Source: Botryllus schlosseri
Taxonomy: Eukaryota; Chordata; Ascidiacea; Stolidobranchia; Styelidae
Assembly: GCA_000444245.1 (NCBI GenBank)
Contig: ATSW01012404.1
Span: 1-23,209 of the forward strand
Direction of reading: 5' to 3'
Length of the DNA: 23,209 bases
Both the position numbers and the translations under genes were made by a program. Positions 19,883-23,209 of the stretch are shown piece after piece. The notes beneath the pieces are model-generated. The model was given only the letters and a program-made list of their open reading frames with translations, was not told the origin of the DNA and did not search any database. The first letter of the stretch is position 1. Every line of letters starts with the position of its first letter.

Positions 19883-19887
19883 AGATG
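19799..19887 (+). promoter_or_regulatory. TMEM167B/POFUT1 operon-like junction
   Basis: The TMEM167B stop TAA (19880-19882) is followed by AG and the POFUT1 ATG (19885). AAAG at 19881-19884 is a possible trans-splice acceptor directly before the ATG, although its pyrimidine tract is weak. The much stronger acceptor TTCCTTTTTATTCACAG at 19799 opens TMEM167B exon 3. If a leader were spliced there, exon 3 would become the 85-base 5' UTR of a POFUT1 mRNA. Which is used cannot be told from sequence. Confidence 0.6.
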
Positions 19888-22699
19888 ACGATGTCAAGGT
19901 TTTTCGTATTAGTGTTGCTTGTACTGGACTGTGTCGTCGCGTCATCAGATGTAGAATGGGACGCGAACGGATACGTACTGTATTGCCCTTGTATGGGGCG
20001 TTTGGGTAATCAAGTCGAACAATTTCTAGGCGCTCTACGATTTATTAAAGAGATGAACAGAACTATTGTCGTCCCGCCTTGGGTTGCGTACAACCATGAA
20101 GAGGGGACTAGTTTCACGTCCTACTCGTCATGGTTTGATATGGACGAGTTGAACAAATACCATCGCGCCATTCCCATGGAGACATTTATGAAGGAACTAG
20201 CGCCTATTCATTGGCCTGATGATGGCAAATCTCGGAAAGTATATTGTCCAGATGGGGCTACTAAAAGAAGCGAGGATGGAAAGTCTTGTCCTGCAAAAAT
20301 CGGCAACCCATTCGGGCCATTTTGGGATCATTCTAATATCGAATTTACTGGCGGATCGGAGGTGTTTGATTATGGAAAAATGTGGGGTTACAATGCTAAG
20401 AAATGGGTGGAAGGCTATCCACCGTCAGCGCACCCGGTCATTGCGTTTATGGGTGCCCCCGGAAGTTTCCCCGTCAAGCAAGAGGACAGGGGACTTCAGA
20501 AGTATGTGAAATTTTCTTCCAAAATTCAAGATATCGCTTTAAGTTTCGTTGAAAAGTCTCTGAAAAGACCCTACCTCGCCGTGCATTTGAGGAACGGGAT
20601 GGACTGGGTCCGGTCGTGCGAACACGTAGGCGGATCGACCGTGTACCATGACTTTATGGGGTCTGCACAGTGCTGCGGGTATGACCCGAGAAAAAAACAC
20701 ACTCTCACTAAGGAGATGTGCCTTCCCACAAAGACTTCTATCGTTGAGAAAGTCAGGCGTGTTTCCGCGCTCCATAACGTGTCGCATGTCTTTATCGCCA
20801 CCGACAAAGACGCGATGCTGGCGGAATTCAGGGACACCGGACTTGAGGTGGGTGCAGCCTTGTTGTTTTTATTTCTCTCGAATTTTGTCAGCTGTTAAAC
20901 GATGTGGAATATTGTGTTGCATTCGTTTCGTGTTTTATATTAACTGATGGGGCGTGGGAGTAATTATTTGCCAGATAAACACTTTGATGGTGCTGTCATG
21001 ATTACCAGTGAATTTAGTACTTGACTGCCTTGAATCCTAATCCTGGCCTAACCTTGAAACCTTGCCAGAACGCATTAATACTTACATAGTAAGTGCCGCA
21101 TTCAACAAGTCACATATATCACAATTCATTCTCGTATTCGGTGTAGCAATGATTTTCGTATTTATTACTACAATGTTGGAAGAGACTCTTGAAAGTACAG
21201 AACTTCAATATACAATTTAATTACATTCATATTAAAATGTACCGGAGTCCTGACACTCAGTATCAGTTTATTAATATTTTCATCATTTCAAAACACCACA
21301 AAACTGCGACACCATGAAAGGATAGGCAGATCTCGAAACGACACTTTGGGGGTAATTGTCAGCAACTAGTAGAGAATAGAGACGACCTGATAAGTGAAGC
21401 AGCTTTTTTTAATTTAAAAACGGAAGATTTTGACCTAAAAATCAAACTTTGGACGTATGCAAATTACGTGTTTTCCCATGCAATGTTTGGATTGAACTAC
21501 TTATGGTTCGAACTGTCTGTTCTTACGAAGTATTTCGGCCCAAACCCAAAAATTGACAATTTTTATTTTAACGAAATTTGGCCCTATGAAGAATTCCAGT
21601 AGTTACATCGCGTATTATTGCAGAAATAATTGAAATCTGTTCAAGTACAACGAAAGATACTTTTCTACATTCTCGGGCAGAAAGTGTCTGTCCTTACTAA
21701 GTAGCTTGCCAAGAATGGAGAAGGAACGTTCAACAGTAGCAGTTGTTTGTCAGCTGACAACACTGATGTTGTGCGTGCGTACACTGCTGGTGACACAACG
21801 TGATGCTTCATTCTGACAATGGTGTCTGCATCACAATTTTTCATAATGCGCTTCTTGATATAAGCGTACAATACCCAGCAGTCTTGCTTCAGTTAGGATA
21901 TTACAGTACGTTGAGCATAACACCATGTCAACCTATTTGTTTTATTTGAATGTTTATGATTCACAATGAGCAGACAATGGGCCGTCTACAAAGGTAGGCC
22001 TAAAAAGTAGGCTACAAGCTGTAAAATGTCAAATGCTAAGTTCCACGACAGTGCAAAACCTACGATACAAACAAAATGCAGGTTGTAAAAATTTTTTGAC
22101 TTTGTTTACAATTTTGACTGACAATTTCGATCTAATTTTTACTTTTTTTTGACATTAAAAAAAAATTGCCCTACTGATAAGTGTCAGCCAAAATATTCGA
22201 TAGTGATACAATATTGATGCATCGCTTATTCGCTATCATAATGATAGCATTAAATACATTTCTAATGCCAAATTCACCGAATTCACTGGGTATCGATGTC
22301 ACAATTCTTGAAACTTGAATGAGATATATAACAATTGTTGATAAAATGATATGAATTTACATGTCAGCTCTCTTTGACCCGTTGTGCACTCCTGGAATTT
22401 ATGGGGAAGCCACATTTAATTGTGGTGGCGAGACTTTTTATTGAATTTATAATGAAAGTACATATTTTTAGTACAATCTGGATTCGATTCCACGTTCCTT
22501 TTCATTTTAGCTCGTTAAGTATCCGTCCAACTACCCGGTAGTGGACATGGCGATAATGACGATGGCCGATGCTTTCATTGGAAATTGCGTGTCAACCTTC
22601 ACTTCGTTTGTTGTACGAGACAGGGAGGTCAAAGGTCTGCCAAATTATTTTTGGGCCTTCGAGGAGGAACATCCGAAAATTGCTCATGAAGAACTATGA
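19885..22699 (+). CDS. POFUT1: GDP-fucose protein O-fucosyltransferase 1
   Basis: Two exons, 19885-20847 and 22511-22699, join in frame (donor GAG/GTGGGT, acceptor CATTTTAG) to give 383 residues; human POFUT1 has 388. The enzyme transfers fucose from GDP-fucose to Ser/Thr of properly folded EGF repeats, notably in Notch, in the ER lumen. A signal peptide covers about residues 1-20 (SRFFVLVLLVLDCVVASS). Landmarks are CPCMGRLGNQVEQFLGALRF (34-53), VAVHLR-type AVHLRNGMDW (232-241) with R236 aligned to the essential human R240, and ADAFIGNCVSTFTSFVVRDR (340-359). It ends HEEL, the ER-retention tetrapeptide also found in Drosophila OFUT1. Possible N-glycosylation sites are N58 (NRT) and N298 (NVS). 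The start at 19885 places the signal peptide at the N-terminus; an in-frame AUG at 19843 would add 14 residues. Confidence 0.96.
21170..21388 (+). repeat. Fragment related to the 13169-14323 element, split by a SINE-like tail
   Basis: AAAGTACAGAACTTCAATATAC and later GTAATTGTCAGCAACTAGTAG match 13913-14025 (GTACAGAACTTCAATGTAC, GTAATCGTCAGCAAATAGTAG). Between the two matching parts, 21261-21346 is copy 4 of the SINE/LINE-type tail on the minus strand (CAGTTTTGTGGTGTTTTGAAA read in reverse). The tail probably inserted into the older hAT fragment. The rest of the POFUT1 intron before 21170 shows nothing recognisable. Confidence 0.55.
21389..22183 (-). mobile_element. Short hAT element with transposase C-terminal remnant, copy B
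   Basis: The element is 21397-22175 (779 bp) in the POFUT1 intron, flanked by the 8-bp target duplication GATAAGTG (21389-21396 and 22176-22183). The match extends to CTGATAAGTG, so the exact end is ambiguous by two bases. Its minus strand carries YIKKRIMKNCDADTIVRMKH, then TTATVERSFSILGKLLSKD and RHFLPENVEKYLSLYLNRF ending in a stop. These are the hAT C-terminal dimerisation motifs. The catalytic parts of the transposase are gone. Terminal repeats are weak (AGTAGGGCAATTTTTT against AAGCAGCTTTTTTT). It is the partner of the copy at 4525-5345 in opposite orientation. Confidence 0.85.
22184..22510. other. Distal part of the POFUT1 intron
   Basis: Nothing recognisable apart from the acceptor tract TTCCTTTTCATTTTAG ending at 22510. 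Confidence 0.6.
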
Positions 22700-23209
22700 A
22701 ACTATCGTCGAAGCCTCCTTGGGATATGATGTTGAAATTCGTTGCTATATAATTATAGTGGAGTGTAGTGCAACACATCTGTAGATCCTGACATTTACTG
22801 TTCTGCGTATATGAACGACAATGAAATATACTACTGATTTTTACCTTCTAATAACCGCACAAGAGGTGTTGTTCGCGACCATAGAGAGTTTGACTATTGT
22901 GCTAACGTCTGGTATCTTTGATGCCTGCGCTACTTTCTTATTTACATCAGCCTATTATTTCTGCTGTTATGTGCTTGGTTATATATAAGATCAAATTCTT
23001 TTGTCCAAATCTCCTATTGTATTGTAGAGATATTGTAGAATTATGGAATGTTGCATGTTTTCCATCAGCCTCAGCTTGGATCATGCCTAGTGTGGGCACA
23101 GCCTCAAATCGAATAATCACCATTACTTATTATTGTAATCAGTAATTGCTACCTTACGGTTATGGTTGTAATTGTTGCTCATCATATCTTGATGATGTAT
23201 CAGTTGAAC
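22700..23209. other. 3' flank of POFUT1
   Basis: This should contain the POFUT1 3' UTR. No canonical AATAAA was found close to the stop, and no further gene or repeat was recognised up to the window edge. Confidence 0.5.

Noticed and set aside
19750-19884. Upstream extension of POFUT1 to the ATG at 19750
   Set aside because: Bases before 19800 belong to the TMEM167B intron, including its acceptor tract. The extension would bury the signal peptide.

Overview
The window is animal nuclear DNA. It is AT-rich, its coding sequence is split by GT-AG introns, and it is dense in hAT-type DNA transposons and SINE-like tails. Four protein-coding genes can be read. Three are conserved: a glucose-6-phosphate/phosphate antiporter (SLC37A4 type), TMEM167B (Kish-B) and protein O-fucosyltransferase 1 (POFUT1). 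The fourth is an apparently single-coding-exon gene for a compact relative of IRE1 and RNase L. I infer a marine invertebrate deuterostome, most likely an ascidian tunicate. The reasons are the very tight TMEM167B-POFUT1 gene pair (operon-like, as in Ciona), few and short coding exons, and several copies of the palindrome GTAGGCCTAC. This is inference; no marker in the window proves the taxon.

Layout. 1-285: a 41-bp minisatellite and a related GATAGCTG array cut by the window edge. 1146-1733: a nearly perfect 0.59-kb palindrome. 2072-2985: degenerate repeats and a SINE-like tail. 3422-4425 and 4525-5345: two hAT-derived elements. 5672-7162 (+): the pseudokinase-KEN RNase gene. 8671-11915: an hAT element with perfect 8-bp target duplications, into which two other hAT elements have jumped. 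12286-17133 (-): SLC37A4-like gene, five exons, with a 1.16-kb hAT element in intron 3. 17134-17627: a head-to-head promoter interval. 17628-19882 (+): TMEM167B, three exons. 19885-22699 (+): POFUT1, two exons, starting two bases after the TMEM167B stop codon, with an hAT copy in its intron.

How the genes relate. SLC37A4, TMEM167B and POFUT1 all act in the early secretory pathway. SLC37A4 is an ER sugar-phosphate transporter, TMEM167B a small Golgi/secretory membrane protein, and POFUT1 an ER-resident enzyme that puts O-fucose on EGF repeats such as those of Notch. The 494-bp divergent interval and the 2-nt junction could place all three under linked expression. The fourth gene keeps the Tyr, Arg, Asn and His that form the IRE1/RNase L nuclease site, but has lost the kinase catalytic residues, the activation segment and any sensor domain. 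It is the most unusual gene here.
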